A stretch of DNA of 64,000 bases, from the NCBI RefSeq assembly GCF_000473265.1, contig NZ_KI421511.1, positions 2,035,731 through 2,099,730 on the forward strand, read 5' to 3'. The notes below the pieces were generated by a model. It had not been told where the DNA came from. It saw only the letters and a list, made by a program, of their open reading frames with translations, and searched no databases. Both the position numbers and the translations under genes were made by a program. This document shows, one piece after another, positions 7,363 through 16,568 of this stretch (position 1 is the first letter of the stretch; every line of letters starts with the position of its first letter). Source of the stretch: Amycolatopsis thermoflava N1165. Its GTDB lineage: Bacteria > Actinomycetota > Actinomycetes > Mycobacteriales > Pseudonocardiaceae.

Positions 7363-8378
7363 CAGCGCATCCCCTCCACAATCGCCACCGTCGCCTCCTC
7401 CGCTTCGTCGGGTTTGAGCCCCCACGGCACGCTGACCAGGCCGAGGTGGTCGTAGTCGCGGGCGTGCACCGCGACCCGGGCCTTGAGTTCGCCGGGGCGG
7501 CAAGCCACACCGACGGCGTCGAGCGCCGCGTCCGGCACCGCGGCGGCCATCGCCTCGGGGTCGCCCGCGCGTGCGGCCTCCCGGATCTTCGCCTGCGCGT
7601 CCGACCAGCCGTGCAGCTCGAAGAGCGCGTCGTAGACGCGCGAGGCCGCGTACTGGGCCACCGCGAACGCCAGCCGGTTCCGGGCGGCTTCCTCGTCGAC
7701 ATCCACCGCGCACATCAGGATGCCCATCAGTTGCAGGTCGCCGGGCTCCCGGCCGGAGTCGGCCAGGCCCGCGTCGAGGTTGGGCCGCACCACCTCGTCC
7801 AGGTAGGCGGTGGTGAACATCGGGTGCCCGACCAGCCCGTCGGCGACGCGCCCCGCGGCGCGGATCATCCGCGGATTGACGCCTGCGGTCCAGATCGGCA
7901 GGTGCTCCTGCACCGGCGGCGGGGTGTCCGAAGTGGGCCGCAGCCGCACCCGGTAGAAGCGGCCCTCGTGCTCGACCGGCCCCTCGTGCAGGCGCCACAG
8001 TTTGCGCAGCACGGTGACCAGCTCTTCCATCCGGGCGGCCGGGGCTTCGCCGCTGACGCCGTGCCAGTCCGCCATCATCCGCGGAGTGCCGTTGCCCAGC
8101 CCGAGGGTGAGCCGTCCGCCGGAAAGCTCGTCGAGGTCGCGGGCCTCGGCCGCCCACACCAGCGGGGACCGGCCCACGCCGTAGGCGATGTTGGTGCCGA
8201 GCCGCACCCGGCTGGTCGCCTGGGACAGCACCGCCAGCGGCACCGTCGCGGACCGGTTGTACAGCTCGCCGGTCCACACCGCGTCGAACCCGGCCTCCTC
8301 GGCTCTCGCGGCGATCTCCGCCGTGCGCCGGAACCGTTCCGGTCCCGAACCCGAGCTGAAGACGGTCAGTCCGTACAT
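7362..8378 (-). CDS. LLM-class flavin/F420-dependent oxidoreductase
   Basis: A 338-residue luciferase-like monooxygenase-fold (TIM barrel) protein. It begins MYGLTVFSSGSG and shows AARAEEAGFDAVWTGELYNR, VRLGTNIAYGVGRSPLVWA and LSGGRLTLGLGNGTPRM, typical of actinobacterial F420-dependent reductases/dehydrogenases such as the MER/FGD relatives. I chose the ATG at 8378: it follows GGGAGGGAGTGGC and yields the family's usual N-terminus; upstream extensions do not match the family. It overlaps the racemase gene by 13 bases. Cofactor (F420 or FMN) and substrate cannot be read from sequence alone; the context suggests oxidation or reduction of an acyl-CoA or ring intermediate. Confidence 0.85.
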   Translation of the reverse strand: MYGLTVFSSGSGPERFRRTAEIAARAEEAGFDAVWTGELYNRSATVPLAVLSQATSRVRLGTNIAYGVGRSPLVWAAEARDLDELSGGRLTLGLGNGTPRMMADWHGVSGEAPAARMEELVTVLRKLWRLHEGPVEHEGRFYRVRLRPTSDTPPPVQEHLPIWTAGVNPRMIRAAGRVADGLVGHPMFTTAYLDEVVRPNLDAGLADSGREPGDLQLMGILMCAVDVDEEAARNRLAFAVAQYAASRVYDALFELHGWSDAQAKIREAARAGDPEAMAAAVPDAALDAVGVACRPGELKARVAVHARDYDHLGLVSVPWGLKPDEAEEATVAIVEGMR

Positions 8379-9535
8379 GCCACTCCCTCCCCGGCGATCG
8401 CACCCGACCGCCACCACTGCTCGACTCGTTCCGCGGCCACGCCCCAGTCCCGCAACGCCTCCCCGGTGTGCTCGCCCGGCAGCGGCGGACGGCGCCCGAG
8501 CTGTGCCGGCGTGCGGCTGAACTTCGGCGCGGGGGCGGGCTGCACGAGTCCGTCCTGCTCCACAAAGGACTTGCGTGCCACGCTGTGCGGATGCCGCGGC
8601 GCCTCGTCGACGTCCAGCACCGGTGCGACACACGGGCCGCGGCCCTCGGCCAGCGCGGCCCACTCGTCGCGGGTGCGGGTGCGGACAGCGTCGGCGAACA
8701 GCTTGCGCAGCCGCGGCCACGTCCTGCGGTCGTCACGATCGGGCAGGTCCGCCGGCAGACCGAGCAGGTCGACGAGGTCGTCGTAGAAGCGCGGCTCCAG
8801 CGCGGCGACCGACAGCCACTTCCCGTCGGCGGTCTCGTAGACGTCGTAGAACGGCGCCCCGCTGTCGACCAGGTTGGCGCCCCGCTCCCGGTTCCACGCC
8901 CCGGTCTGCGCGAACCCGAAGAACGCGGTGGACAGCAGGGCCGAGCCCTCCACCATCGCCGCGTCGACGACCTGACCGCGGCCGGAACGCTGCCGTTCCA
9001 GCAGCGCGGCAAGGATCCCGAGGGCCAGCAGCGAGCCGCCGCCGGCGAAGTCGCCGATCAGCGACAGCGGCGGGGTGGGCGGCTGCCCGTGACGGCCGAT
9101 CAGCGACAGGGTCCCGGACAGTGCCACGTAGTTGAGGTCGTGGCCGACCGCCTGCGCGAGCGGGCCGTCCTGGCCGAACCCCGTCATCCGCCCGTAGACC
9201 AGGGCCGGGTTGCGCGCCAGGCAGACGTCGGGCCCGATGCCGAGCCGCTCGGCCACGCCGGGCCGGAAGCCCTCGACAAGCGCGTCGGCCCGCTCGACCA
9301 GGTCCAGCACCACCGAGGCGCCGTCGGGGTTCTTCAGGTCGACGGCGACCGACCGGCGGCCGCGGTGCAACAGCTCCGTGCGGAAGTCGGCGCTGGGCCC
9401 GACCAGCACGGCACCCTCCGCGCGGTCCAGCCGGAGCACCTCGGCGCCCAGGTCGGCCAGCAACATCGCGCAGAACGGGCCGGGCCCGATCGAACCGACC
9501 TCGACGACCCGGAAACCGGCCAGCGGGCCCGTCAC
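8366..9535 (-). CDS. mcr: alpha-methylacyl-CoA racemase (family III CoA transferase fold)
   Basis: A 389-residue CaiB/BaiF-fold protein. The residues that define the racemase branch are present: His in VGHDLNYVALSG (about 128), Asp in IGDFAGGGSLLALG (about 159) and Glu in LEPRFYDDL (about 246). They match the His126/Asp156/Glu241 set of mycobacterial MCR. It interconverts (2R)- and (2S)-2-methylacyl-CoA esters so that methyl-branched chains can enter beta-oxidation, which supports a branched or isoprenoid-like substrate for this operon. The ATG at 9535 overlaps the livF stop by 4 bases. It lacks the Asp nucleophile context of true formyl/carnitine CoA transferases. Confidence 0.85.
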   Translation of the reverse strand: MTGPLAGFRVVEVGSIGPGPFCAMLLADLGAEVLRLDRAEGAVLVGPSADFRTELLHRGRRSVAVDLKNPDGASVVLDLVERADALVEGFRPGVAERLGIGPDVCLARNPALVYGRMTGFGQDGPLAQAVGHDLNYVALSGTLSLIGRHGQPPTPPLSLIGDFAGGGSLLALGILAALLERQRSGRGQVVDAAMVEGSALLSTAFFGFAQTGAWNRERGANLVDSGAPFYDVYETADGKWLSVAALEPRFYDDLVDLLGLPADLPDRDDRRTWPRLRKLFADAVRTRTRDEWAALAEGRGPCVAPVLDVDEAPRHPHSVARKSFVEQDGLVQPAPAPKFSRTPAQLGRRPPLPGEHTGEALRDWGVAAERVEQWWRSGAIAGEGVACTD

Positions 9536-10224
9536 AGGGCGATCACCTCCTGCACCTCGCGGGAGGCGAGGTCGGCGACCGGTCCGGAACCGGCGAGCTT
9601 CCCCTTGCGCAGTGCGAGGAAACTGTCCGCCAGCGCGCGGATCATGCCGATGTGCTGCTCGACCAGCAGCAGCGCAGTGCCGCGAGAGCGGATTTCCCGC
9701 AGCGCCGCGGTCAGCTCGTCGATCACCACGGGCGCGAGGCCCTCGGTGGGTTCGTCGAGCATGAGCAACTTCGGCTCGGCCAGCAGGGCGCGGGCGATCG
9801 CGAGCATCTGCTGTTCACCGCCGGACAACGCCGTGCCGGGCCGCTTCGCACCCCGGCCGAGGTTCGGGAACAGCTCGTACACCGCCTCGACGCTCCACTG
9901 CCCCCGCCGGCGGGACGCACGCCCGAGGAGGATGTTCTCCTCCACCGTCAGGTTGCCGAAGATGCGTTTGCCCTGCGGCACCAGGCTCACGCCCCGCGCC
10001 GCCGGTTCGTGGCGCCTGCGGCCGGCGGGTGTGCCGTCGAGGAGGATCTCGCCGGTCACCTGGGGCACCCCGTAGACCGACAGCAGCGCGGTGGTCTTAC
10101 CCGCGCCGTTGCGGCCGACCAGCCCCACCGTGCTGCCTTCCTCGATCGTGAACGACACGTCGTCCAGCACGACCGCGCCGTCGTAGGAGGCGCGCACTCC
10201 CTTGAACTCCAGGATCGCACTCAC
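9532..10224 (-). CDS. livF: branched-chain-type ABC transporter ATPase LivF
   Basis: A 230-residue ABC ATPase with Walker A GRNGAGKTT (about 37-45), signature LSGGEQQ, Walker B LLMLDEPTEGLAP and the switch His in VEQHIG. The EGLAP after Walker B and the short length are typical of the LivF half of HAAT-family importers. GTG at 10224 overlaps the livG stop by 4 bases (GTGA). It drives uptake with LivG, LivM, LivH and the lipoprotein at 12809-14026. HAAT importers also carry aromatic and alicyclic acids; the flanking acyl-CoA genes suggest an organic acid rather than leucine. Confidence 0.9.
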   Translation of the reverse strand: MSAILEFKGVRASYDGAVVLDDVSFTIEEGSTVGLVGRNGAGKTTALLSVYGVPQVTGEILLDGTPAGRRRHEPAARGVSLVPQGKRIFGNLTVEENILLGRASRRRGQWSVEAVYELFPNLGRGAKRPGTALSGGEQQMLAIARALLAEPKLLMLDEPTEGLAPVVIDELTAALREIRSRGTALLLVEQHIGMIRALADSFLALRKGKLAGSGPVADLASREVQEVIAL

Positions 10225-10922
10225 GCGGCACTCCCCAGGTAGGCGCGCACGACCTCGGCGTCGGCTCGCACCTCGGCCGGGGCGCCGTGGGCGAGGACCT
10301 TGCCGAGGTTGAGCACGGTGATCACGTCGCAGACCCGGAACACGCCGTCGACGTCGTGTTCCACCAGCACCGCGGCGACATCGCGCTCGCGGCACAGCCG
10401 CCGCACGTGGTCGAGCAGGCGCACCGACTCGTCGGCGACCAGGCCGGCGCACGGTTCGTCGAGCAGGACCACCCGCGGGTTGCCGATCAACGCGAGCGCC
10501 AAGTCGACACTGCGTTGCGTACCGTAGGCGATCTCGGCGCAGACCCGGTCCAGCACCGGCCCCAGCTCCAGTGCCTCGACAACGGCCGCGACGTCGTCCG
10601 CGCCCTGCCGGTGGGCGACCATGTCCAGCTGCGCCCGCACGGTCATCGACGGGAACACGCTGGTGCGCTGGAACGAGCGGGCGATCCCGCGGTGCCGCCG
10701 CCACCGCGGCGGGCGGCGAGTGATGTCCTCACCGACGTAGCGCACGGTTCCCGCGGACGGCTTCACCCGTCCCGACAGCGCGTCCAAGAACGTCGACTTG
10801 CCCGCCCCGTTGGGTCCGATGACGCCGTGCAGGACGCCCGGATCCAGCGCGATGTCCACTGTGTCCAGTGCGTGGACCGCGCCGTAGCGCACGCTCACCC
10901 CGGTCGCTTCGAACAGGCTCAT
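10221..10922 (-). CDS. livG: branched-chain-type ABC transporter ATPase LivG
   Basis: A 233-residue ABC ATPase: Walker A GPNGAGKST (about 37-45), Q-loop in RSFQRTSVFPSMTV, degenerate signature IAYGTQRSVDLALAL (LSYGxQR in most LivG proteins), Walker B VVLLDEPCAGL and EHDVDGVF. It is somewhat shorter than typical LivG (about 250). ATG at 10922 overlaps the livM stop by 4 bases, continuing the translationally coupled chain. Confidence 0.9.
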   Translation of the reverse strand: MSLFEATGVSVRYGAVHALDTVDIALDPGVLHGVIGPNGAGKSTFLDALSGRVKPSAGTVRYVGEDITRRPPRWRRHRGIARSFQRTSVFPSMTVRAQLDMVAHRQGADDVAAVVEALELGPVLDRVCAEIAYGTQRSVDLALALIGNPRVVLLDEPCAGLVADESVRLLDHVRRLCRERDVAAVLVEHDVDGVFRVCDVITVLNLGKVLAHGAPAEVRADAEVVRAYLGSAA

Positions 10923-11956
10923 TTCCCGCCCCTTCGCCAGAACCGGCGCCGCAGCTTCCCGAACACACCGGTGATGCCGCCGGGCAGGAACACCAGCACC
11001 ACCACCAGCGCGACGCCGGTGTAGAGCTGGAGGTTGCCCGAGCTGTTGAACTCCGCCTGCGCCCAGACATAGGCCAGCGCGCCGACGACCGGCCCCGCCA
11101 GCGAACCGAGACCGCCGACGATCGCCGCGATCAGCGAGTCACCCGCCTTGAGGAAGCCGAGCACGTCCGGCGAGACGTAGGCGGCGTTGAGGGCGAACAG
11201 CACCCCGCCGAGCGCGGCCACGGCCCCGGAGACGACGAACGCGGCCAGGCGGGGCCGGAACGTGCCGAACCCGGAGAAACGCATGCGTTCCTCGTTCTCC
11301 CGGATGCCTTCCAGCACGATGCCGAACCGCGCGCGGCCGAGCAGCCACAGCACGACCGCCGCGGCGACCAGCGCGATCCACACCACCGGCCAGAACAGCG
11401 CCGCGTTCATGACGTCGTCCATCGGCATGCCGAAGACGGCCTGGCCGGGTTCGACGTGCACCTGCAACCCGTCGTAGGCGCCGGTCCACGGCCGGGCCAC
11501 GGTCTGCACACAGAACTGGTAGAGGGCTTGGCCGAGCGCGAGCGTCAGCATCAGGAAACCCATCCCCGAAGCGCGCACGACGAGCAGCCCCATGAGCACG
11601 GCCAGTCCCGTTCCCACGGCCAGCCCGAACAGTGCCGCGGGAAGCGGGCCCCAGCCCCACTGCTGCGTCGCGATGGCCAGCGCGTAGGCCGCACCGCCGA
11701 AGAAGGCGGTGTGGCCCAGGCTGATCAGCCCGAGGTGCCGGGCCAGGAACCCGATCCCGAGCGCCAGCAGCGCGAGGATGACCCCGTCGAGCAACAGTCC
11801 CATCGTGTAGCGGTCGGGCACCACGTACGGCACGGCGAGCCCGGCGACGGCGGCCACCACGGCGATCGCGAGACCACGCAGGACGAGCCGGCGGTGCAGA
11901 CCGGTCTTCGACGGGCCGGCGACCACTTCCGGCTCGGCGACGGCGAGAGTGCTCAC
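10919..11956 (-). CDS. livM: branched-chain-type ABC transporter permease LivM
   Basis: A 345-residue integral membrane protein with about nine hydrophobic segments. It has the family loop GHTAFFGGAAYALA (about 86-99) and the coupling-helix region ENEERMRFSGFGTFRPRLAAFVVSGAVAALGG. About 30 mostly hydrophilic residues precede the first membrane helix. GTG at 11956 overlaps the livH stop by 4 bases (GTGA). It forms the translocation channel with LivH. Confidence 0.9.
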   Translation of the reverse strand: MSTLAVAEPEVVAGPSKTGLHRRLVLRGLAIAVVAAVAGLAVPYVVPDRYTMGLLLDGVILALLALGIGFLARHLGLISLGHTAFFGGAAYALAIATQQWGWGPLPAALFGLAVGTGLAVLMGLLVVRASGMGFLMLTLALGQALYQFCVQTVARPWTGAYDGLQVHVEPGQAVFGMPMDDVMNAALFWPVVWIALVAAAVVLWLLGRARFGIVLEGIRENEERMRFSGFGTFRPRLAAFVVSGAVAALGGVLFALNAAYVSPDVLGFLKAGDSLIAAIVGGLGSLAGPVVGALAYVWAQAEFNSSGNLQLYTGVALVVVLVFLPGGITGVFGKLRRRFWRRGGK

Positions 11957-12804
11957 GCTTGCCTCCCGAAGAGCCCGGCCGGCCGCCACAGCAGCACGGC
12001 CACCAGCGCCGCGTACGGCACCAGGACGGCGACGCTGGGCAGCCACACCGCGCCGAGGGTCTGCACGACGCCCAGCGCCATCCCGGCGGTCATCGCGCCG
12101 GCGATGCTGCCGGCGCCGCCGATCACGACCACGATGAGGACGTTGATCAGGATGGCCACGCCCATGCCAGGATCGACCGACACGTACGGCGCGGCGAGCG
12201 CGCCCGCGAGCCCGGCCAGGGCCGCGCCGAGGCACACCACGACGAGGCTGACGCGGTCGGCGTTTATGCCGAGAATCTGCGCCGTCTGCCCGTCCCTGCT
12301 CGCCGCCCGGATGTGCAGGCCGAGCCGCGACGCGCGCAGCCACCAGGTCAGGCCGACCGCCAGCACCACCGCGAACCCGATGATCAGCAGGCGGTAGCTC
12401 GGGTAGTCGACGCCGAACACCGAGGTGGTGCCGCCGAGCCCGGCAGGCGGAGCGACCGCGAGCGTGCGCTCGCCCCAGATCAGCACGATGACGCGTTCGA
12501 GCACCATCGCCACGCCGAAGGTCACCAGCCCGACCTCGATGTGGGAGCGGTGCTGCAGCCGCCGGAAGAACACCAGCTCCAGCACCGCGCCGAGCACCGC
12601 GAGCACCGCCGGGGCCACCACGAGCGCGAGCCAGAACGAGAAGTTCGCGCTGACGCTGTAGGCAAGGTACGCGCCGGCCATGTAGAGGGCGCCGTGCGAG
12701 AAGTTCGTGACACCGCGCAGGCCGTAGATCATCGCCAGCCCGGAGCTGAGGATCATCAGCAGCGAGCCGAACGCGATCCCGTTGAGCAGCTGGGCGAAGT
12801 TCAC
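11953..12804 (-). CDS. livH: branched-chain-type ABC transporter permease LivH
   Basis: A 283-residue membrane protein beginning with NFAQLLNGIAFGSLLMILSSG, followed by IYGLRGVTNFSHGALYMAGAY, the LivH hallmark, and ending PAGLFGRQA. About eight hydrophobic segments are visible. A GTG start at 12804 lies 4 bases after the binding-protein stop. It pairs with LivM in the importer. Confidence 0.9.
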   Translation of the reverse strand: MNFAQLLNGIAFGSLLMILSSGLAMIYGLRGVTNFSHGALYMAGAYLAYSVSANFSFWLALVVAPAVLAVLGAVLELVFFRRLQHRSHIEVGLVTFGVAMVLERVIVLIWGERTLAVAPPAGLGGTTSVFGVDYPSYRLLIIGFAVVLAVGLTWWLRASRLGLHIRAASRDGQTAQILGINADRVSLVVVCLGAALAGLAGALAAPYVSVDPGMGVAILINVLIVVVIGGAGSIAGAMTAGMALGVVQTLGAVWLPSVAVLVPYAALVAVLLWRPAGLFGRQA

Positions 12805-12808
12805 GCGA

Positions 12809-14026
12809 TCACCCCTTCAGCGTGCAGGCCGGGTCGGCCTGCGGGGTGGTCTGCGTGCCCGGGGCACTCGCGATGATCTTGAACGCGAGCCCGCTGCCGT
12901 CCTTGACGACCTGCCCCAGGTAGGAGGGCCGCACCAGCTGGTGATCACCCGCGCGCATGGTCACCGAACCGGCGATGCTGTCGAAGGTGAGGTCGTTCAA
13001 CGCCTCACGCACCTTGACCGGGTCGGAGCTGCCTGCCTTGCGGATACCGGCGAACAGCGTCTCCGCGGCGAGGTAGGCGTCGGCTTCGACGTAGTAGGGC
13101 TTGGTGCCGAACTTGGCCTGGAAGCCCTGCACGAACTGCCGGTTGAGCGGGTTCTCCGCGCCCGGGTCGTAGCCGACGTTGTTGTAGAAGCCGGTGATCT
13201 TGTCGCCCAGCGCCGGGAAGAGCGGCTCGGAGACCATGTTGAAGCCGAGCACGCTGCGGAACTTGGCGGGCAGGTTGAACTGTGCGGCCTGGTTGACGAA
13301 CGCGACGCCGTCGGCGCCGTACTCGACGGCGAACAGCGCGTCGGCGTCGCTGGCCTGCAGCTTGGTGATGTAGGAGCCGAACTCGGTGGTGTTGAGCGGC
13401 GCGAACTGCTCGAGCACGACCTGCTTGCCTGCGGCCTGCGCGGCCTCGCGGAAGATGTCGGCCGCGGTGTGCCCGGTGGAGTAGTCGACGGCCTGCACGG
13501 CCCAGCGGTCGCCGGGCAGGTTCTTCAGCGTCGCGGCGAGCGCGTTGACGTCCATCCGGTTGGTCTGCACGGTGCGGAAGGCGTTGGCGGTGCAGTCCTT
13601 GCCGGTGAGGGCGTCGTCCTTGCCGAGGCTGTTGAACGACAGCGCGCCCAGCGCGTCGAGCTGCTGGTTGAGTGCGCCGTGCTCGGTGGAGGTCATGACC
13701 GCGCCGATGAACTGGGCGCCGCGCTGGGTGACCGCCTCGCGGGCGGCGCGCAGCGTCGTGGCCGAGGTGGCGTCGGTGTCCATCCGGATCAGCTCGACCT
13801 GGCGGCCGTCGATCCCGCCCTGGGCGTTGACGGTGTCGACGGCGTACTGCCAGCCTTTCGCGGCGTCGGATCCGAACTGGGCGAGCGCCCCGGACGAAGG
13901 TGGGATGATGGCGACCTTGATGGCCCCGGTGGCATCTCCCGCCTCGCTGCTGCCGGGGGTGCCGCACGCGGCGACGAGCGCCCCGGCCAGGAGAGCGGTA
14001 AGCACTGGAACGACTTTGTTCCTCAC
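12809..14026 (-). CDS. ABC transporter substrate-binding lipoprotein (Leu/Ile/Val-type)
   Basis: A 405-residue periplasmic-binding-protein-type lipoprotein. A signal peptide (1-20) ends in the lipobox LVAAC, giving Cys21 as the lipidated residue. It then has the type I fold pattern IKVAIIPPSSGALAQFG, GIDGRQVELIRMDTDATS and YVEADAYLAAETLFAGI. A GTG start at 14026 opens the long operon that runs to the amidase pseudogene. As the solute receptor it decides specificity, but this cannot be read from sequence; the operon context favours a branched or cyclic carboxylate. The 167 bases upstream contain a likely promoter and a GGTC half-site. Confidence 0.9.
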   Translation of the reverse strand: MRNKVVPVLTALLAGALVAACGTPGSSEAGDATGAIKVAIIPPSSGALAQFGSDAAKGWQYAVDTVNAQGGIDGRQVELIRMDTDATSATTLRAAREAVTQRGAQFIGAVMTSTEHGALNQQLDALGALSFNSLGKDDALTGKDCTANAFRTVQTNRMDVNALAATLKNLPGDRWAVQAVDYSTGHTAADIFREAAQAAGKQVVLEQFAPLNTTEFGSYITKLQASDADALFAVEYGADGVAFVNQAAQFNLPAKFRSVLGFNMVSEPLFPALGDKITGFYNNVGYDPGAENPLNRQFVQGFQAKFGTKPYYVEADAYLAAETLFAGIRKAGSSDPVKVREALNDLTFDSIAGSVTMRAGDHQLVRPSYLGQVVKDGSGLAFKIIASAPGTQTTPQADPACTLKG

Positions 14027-14101
14027 GATTGCCTCGACAAGTCCGTTGGGGAGCCGGGAAAGGACTCCGGGGTGGGAGGGTCAGACGCGTCCCCCGAATT
14101 T

Positions 14102-14118
14102 TGGTCTTATCATTGGAA
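14102..14118 (-). promoter_or_regulatory. possible GGTC half-operator upstream of importer operon
   Basis: TTGGTCTTATCATTGG in the 167-bp region before the binding-protein gene resembles the sites at 21811 and 26913, which combine a GGTC core with a TATCATTGG-like flank. The dyad is incomplete, so this is a weak call. The rest of 14027-14193 shows no gene. Confidence 0.3.
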
Positions 14119-14193
14119 CAAATGCGTCTCCACAAAGGGGCAAAAGGCTCTCCCCCGTGGGCGATCATCTCCCCCGATCGGGATATCCCGCAC

Positions 14194-14958
14194 TCAGGCG
14201 AAATCCGGTGGCCGCTTCTCCAGGAACGCGGTGATTCCCTCACGGGCCTCGCCGGACTCGAACAACTCCTGTTCCTGCGCCACCTCGAACCGGAAACCCT
14301 GCTCCAGCGGCAGATCGAACGCGGCGTCCACGGTGCGGATCACCGCCTGCTGTGCGGGCAGCGACAACCGGGCCAGCTCCCGCCCGAGCTCGAGCGCGGC
14401 CTTCTCCGCCGTGCCCGCCGCCACCAGCCGGTCGATCAGCCCGATCTCGTGCGCCTCCTCGGCGGGCACCTGGCGGGCGGTGAGCATGATGTCCAGCGCC
14501 CGCCCGCGGCCGACCAGGCGCGGCAGCCGTTGCGTCCCGCCCGCGCCCGGGATGAGGCCGAGCTTGACCTCCGGCAGCCCGAACTTCGCCGCCGACGACC
14601 CGACCCGGAGGGTGCACGCCATCGCCAATTCCAGACCGCCGCCCAGCGCCAGCCCGTCCACGGCGGCGATGGAGATCCGGTCGGCGGAGGCAAGCCGGTC
14701 CAGGACGCCGCGCAGCCGGTCGCCGTATTCGGTGAACGACTTCGCGTCGATCGCGGACATGTGCTTGATGTCGGCGCCGGCCGCGAAGAACCCGGGGATC
14801 TCCGACGAGACCACCACGACCTTGGCCTCGCTCGCGTCGAGCGCCGCGTTCATCCCGTCGATGATGGGCAGCCCCAGCGCGTTCGCCGGAGCGCGTCGCA
14901 GGGTGAAAACTTCGATGCCGTCACCGGCGTCGCGCCGGACGACCGCGTTGTCGCTCAT
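14194..14958 (-). CDS. enoyl-CoA hydratase (BadK-like, cyclohex-1-ene-1-carboxyl-CoA hydratase candidate)
   Basis: A 254-residue crotonase with both catalytic Glu residues in place: GGGLELAMAC and GLPEVKLGLIPGAGGTQRL. It also has FAAGADIKHM and the C-terminal FLEKRPPDFA. FAAGADI and LPEVKLGLIPGAGGTQRLPR resemble BadK of alicyclic acid degradation as well as general FadB-like hydratases. It is 18 bases downstream of a MenB/BadI-type hydrolase and a BadH-like dehydrogenase, the same functional trio as in Rhodopseudomonas. It would add water to a ring 1-ene-carboxyl-CoA to give the 2-hydroxy compound. It is the last gene of the operon beginning near 21766. Confidence 0.82.
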   Translation of the reverse strand: MSDNAVVRRDAGDGIEVFTLRRAPANALGLPIIDGMNAALDASEAKVVVVSSEIPGFFAAGADIKHMSAIDAKSFTEYGDRLRGVLDRLASADRISIAAVDGLALGGGLELAMACTLRVGSSAAKFGLPEVKLGLIPGAGGTQRLPRLVGRGRALDIMLTARQVPAEEAHEIGLIDRLVAAGTAEKAALELGRELARLSLPAQQAVIRTVDAAFDLPLEQGFRFEVAQEQELFESGEAREGITAFLEKRPPDFA

Positions 14959-14976
14959 GGAAATCCTTCCGTGTGC

Positions 14977-15801
14977 TCAGGGGCGGCGCGGGAACCGGCC
15001 GAAGTCGGGCCGCCGCTTGTCCTTGTAGGCCTCGCGGCCTTCCTTGGCCTCCTCGGAGGCGTAGAACAGCAGGTTGGCATCGTGCGCGAGCTGCTGGATG
15101 CCGGCCAGCCCGTCCTCGGTCGCGTGGAAGCTCGCCTTGAGCATCCGCAGCGCGAACGGCGAAAGATCCAGCATCTCCCGGCACCAGGCCACGGTCTCGG
15201 CCTCCAGCTCGGCCAGCGGCACCACCGCGTTGACCAGGCCCATCTCCAGCGCCTGGCGCGCGTCGTACTGGCGGCACAGGAACCAGATCTCCTTGGCCTT
15301 GCGCGCGCCGACCAGATTGGACAGCAGCCCCGCGCCGAACCCGCCGTCGAACGAGCCGACACGCGGGCCGGTCTGCCCGAACCGCGCGTTGTCGGCCGCG
15401 ATCGCCAGATCGCAGACCAGCTGGAGCACCTGTCCCCCGCCGACCGCGTACCCGGCGATCATCGCGACCACCGGTTTCGGCAGCCGCCGGATCTGCACGT
15501 GCAGGTCGGTGACGTGGAACCGGCCGGGCTTGCCCGGCTCGGACAGGTAGCCGGTGTCCCCGCGCACGCGCTGATCACCGCCGGAGCAAAACGCGAGATC
15601 GCCCTGTCCGGTCAGGACGATCACGCCGATCGAGGTGTCCTCACGCGCCACGTCCAGCGCGTCGGAAATCTCCACCAGCGTCTGCGGCCGGAACGCGTTG
15701 CGCACCTCCGGGCGGCAGATCGTGACCTTGGCTATGCCGTCCCCGCTGTAGTCGAGCCGGATGTCGGTGTAGTCGCCGACCTGCTTCCAGTCGACGCTCA
15801 C
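14977..15801 (-). CDS. MenB/BadI-family ring-forming or ring-cleaving acyl-CoA enzyme
   Basis: A 274-residue crotonase of the DHNA-CoA synthase branch: [64 protein letters not shown] and [10 protein letters not shown]. These are close to MenB, and an automatic annotation would call it menaquinone synthesis. No other men gene is nearby. The neighbour overlapping it by 4 bases (GTGA, 15798-15801) is BadH-like and the next gene is BadK-like, so retro-Dieckmann hydrolysis of a 2-keto-cycloalkanecarboxyl-CoA is the better inference. It differs clearly from the more BadI-like gene at the window start. Start codon GTG at 15801. Confidence 0.75.
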   Translation of the reverse strand: MSVDWKQVGDYTDIRLDYSGDGIAKVTICRPEVRNAFRPQTLVEISDALDVAREDTSIGVIVLTGQGDLAFCSGGDQRVRGDTGYLSEPGKPGRFHVTDLHVQIRRLPKPVVAMIAGYAVGGGQVLQLVCDLAIAADNARFGQTGPRVGSFDGGFGAGLLSNLVGARKAKEIWFLCRQYDARQALEMGLVNAVVPLAELEAETVAWCREMLDLSPFALRMLKASFHATEDGLAGIQQLAHDANLLFYASEEAKEGREAYKDKRRPDFGRFPRRP

Positions 15802-16556
15802 GCCATCGTCAATCCGCCGGACACGGACAGGGTCTGCCCGGTGATGTACTCGGCGGCGTCGGAGGCGAAGAAGGCGACGGCGGCCGCGACATCACTCGGC
15901 TTGGCCAGCCGCTTCATCGGCACCCCGCGCACCATGCCGGCCAGCACCTTGTCCGCGTCCTGCCCGGAGTTGTCGGCGAACTTGCGCAGCGCCGGGGTGT
16001 CGGTCGGGCCCGGGCACACGGTGTTCGCGGTGATGCCCTTGGTGGCGACCTCACGGGCCAGGGTCTTGGTGAAGGCGATGATGCCGCCCTTGGCGCCCGA
16101 GTACACCGCCTCCAGGGACGAACCGACGCGGCCCGCGTCGGAGCCGATGTTGATCACCCGGCCGAACCCGCGCTCGATCATGCCCGGCACGACGGTGTGG
16201 ATGACCCGCAGCGCGCCCTTGAAGTTGATGTCCAGGATGCGGTTCCAGAAGTCCTCGTCGGTGTCGACGAACTTCATGAAGTCGTCCCAGCCGGCGTTGT
16301 TCACCACGATCTCGACCGGACCGAGCTCCTCGGTCACCGTCTTGACCGCGGCCTGCACCGACGCGGTGTCGGTGATGTCGGTCCGCACGGCCAGCGCGGT
16401 GCCGCCGGCGTCGCTGATGGTCTTCGCGGTGGCCTGCGCGGCTTCGGCGTTGAGGTCGGCGATCGCGACCCGGTACTTCTGCTCGCCCAGGGTCTGCGCG
16501 ATGCCCTGCCCGATGCCCTGCGCACCACCGGTGACGAGCGCGACGCGGTTGCTCAT
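15798..16556 (-). CDS. badH: BadH-like 2-hydroxycyclohexanecarboxyl-CoA dehydrogenase (SDR)
   Basis: A 252-residue SDR with TGGAQGIG (about 9-16), [12 protein letters not shown], catalytic YSGAK ([20 protein letters not shown]) and [11 protein letters not shown], ending [21 protein letters not shown], the [10 protein letters not shown] stretch before the active-site Tyr, CPGPTDT and the SVSGGLTM end are all features I associate with BadH, which oxidises 2-hydroxycyclohexanecarboxyl-CoA to the 2-keto compound with NAD+. It is coupled to the MenB/BadI-type gene by a 4-base overlap. This is the strongest single pointer to alicyclic acid breakdown in the window. Confidence 0.78.
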   Translation of the reverse strand: MSNRVALVTGGAQGIGQGIAQTLGEQKYRVAIADLNAEAAQATAKTISDAGGTALAVRTDITDTASVQAAVKTVTEELGPVEIVVNNAGWDDFMKFVDTDEDFWNRILDINFKGALRVIHTVVPGMIERGFGRVINIGSDAGRVGSSLEAVYSGAKGGIIAFTKTLAREVATKGITANTVCPGPTDTPALRKFADNSGQDADKVLAGMVRGVPMKRLAKPSDVAAAVAFFASDAAEYITGQTLSVSGGLTMA

Positions 16557-16568
16557 GTCGAGTCCTCT

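Noticed and set aside
14977..15801. Annotation as a menaquinone-pathway menB gene
   Set aside because: The sequence would allow it, but its overlapping neighbour is BadH-like and no other men gene is present. Kept as MenB/BadI family with ring cleavage as the preferred inference.
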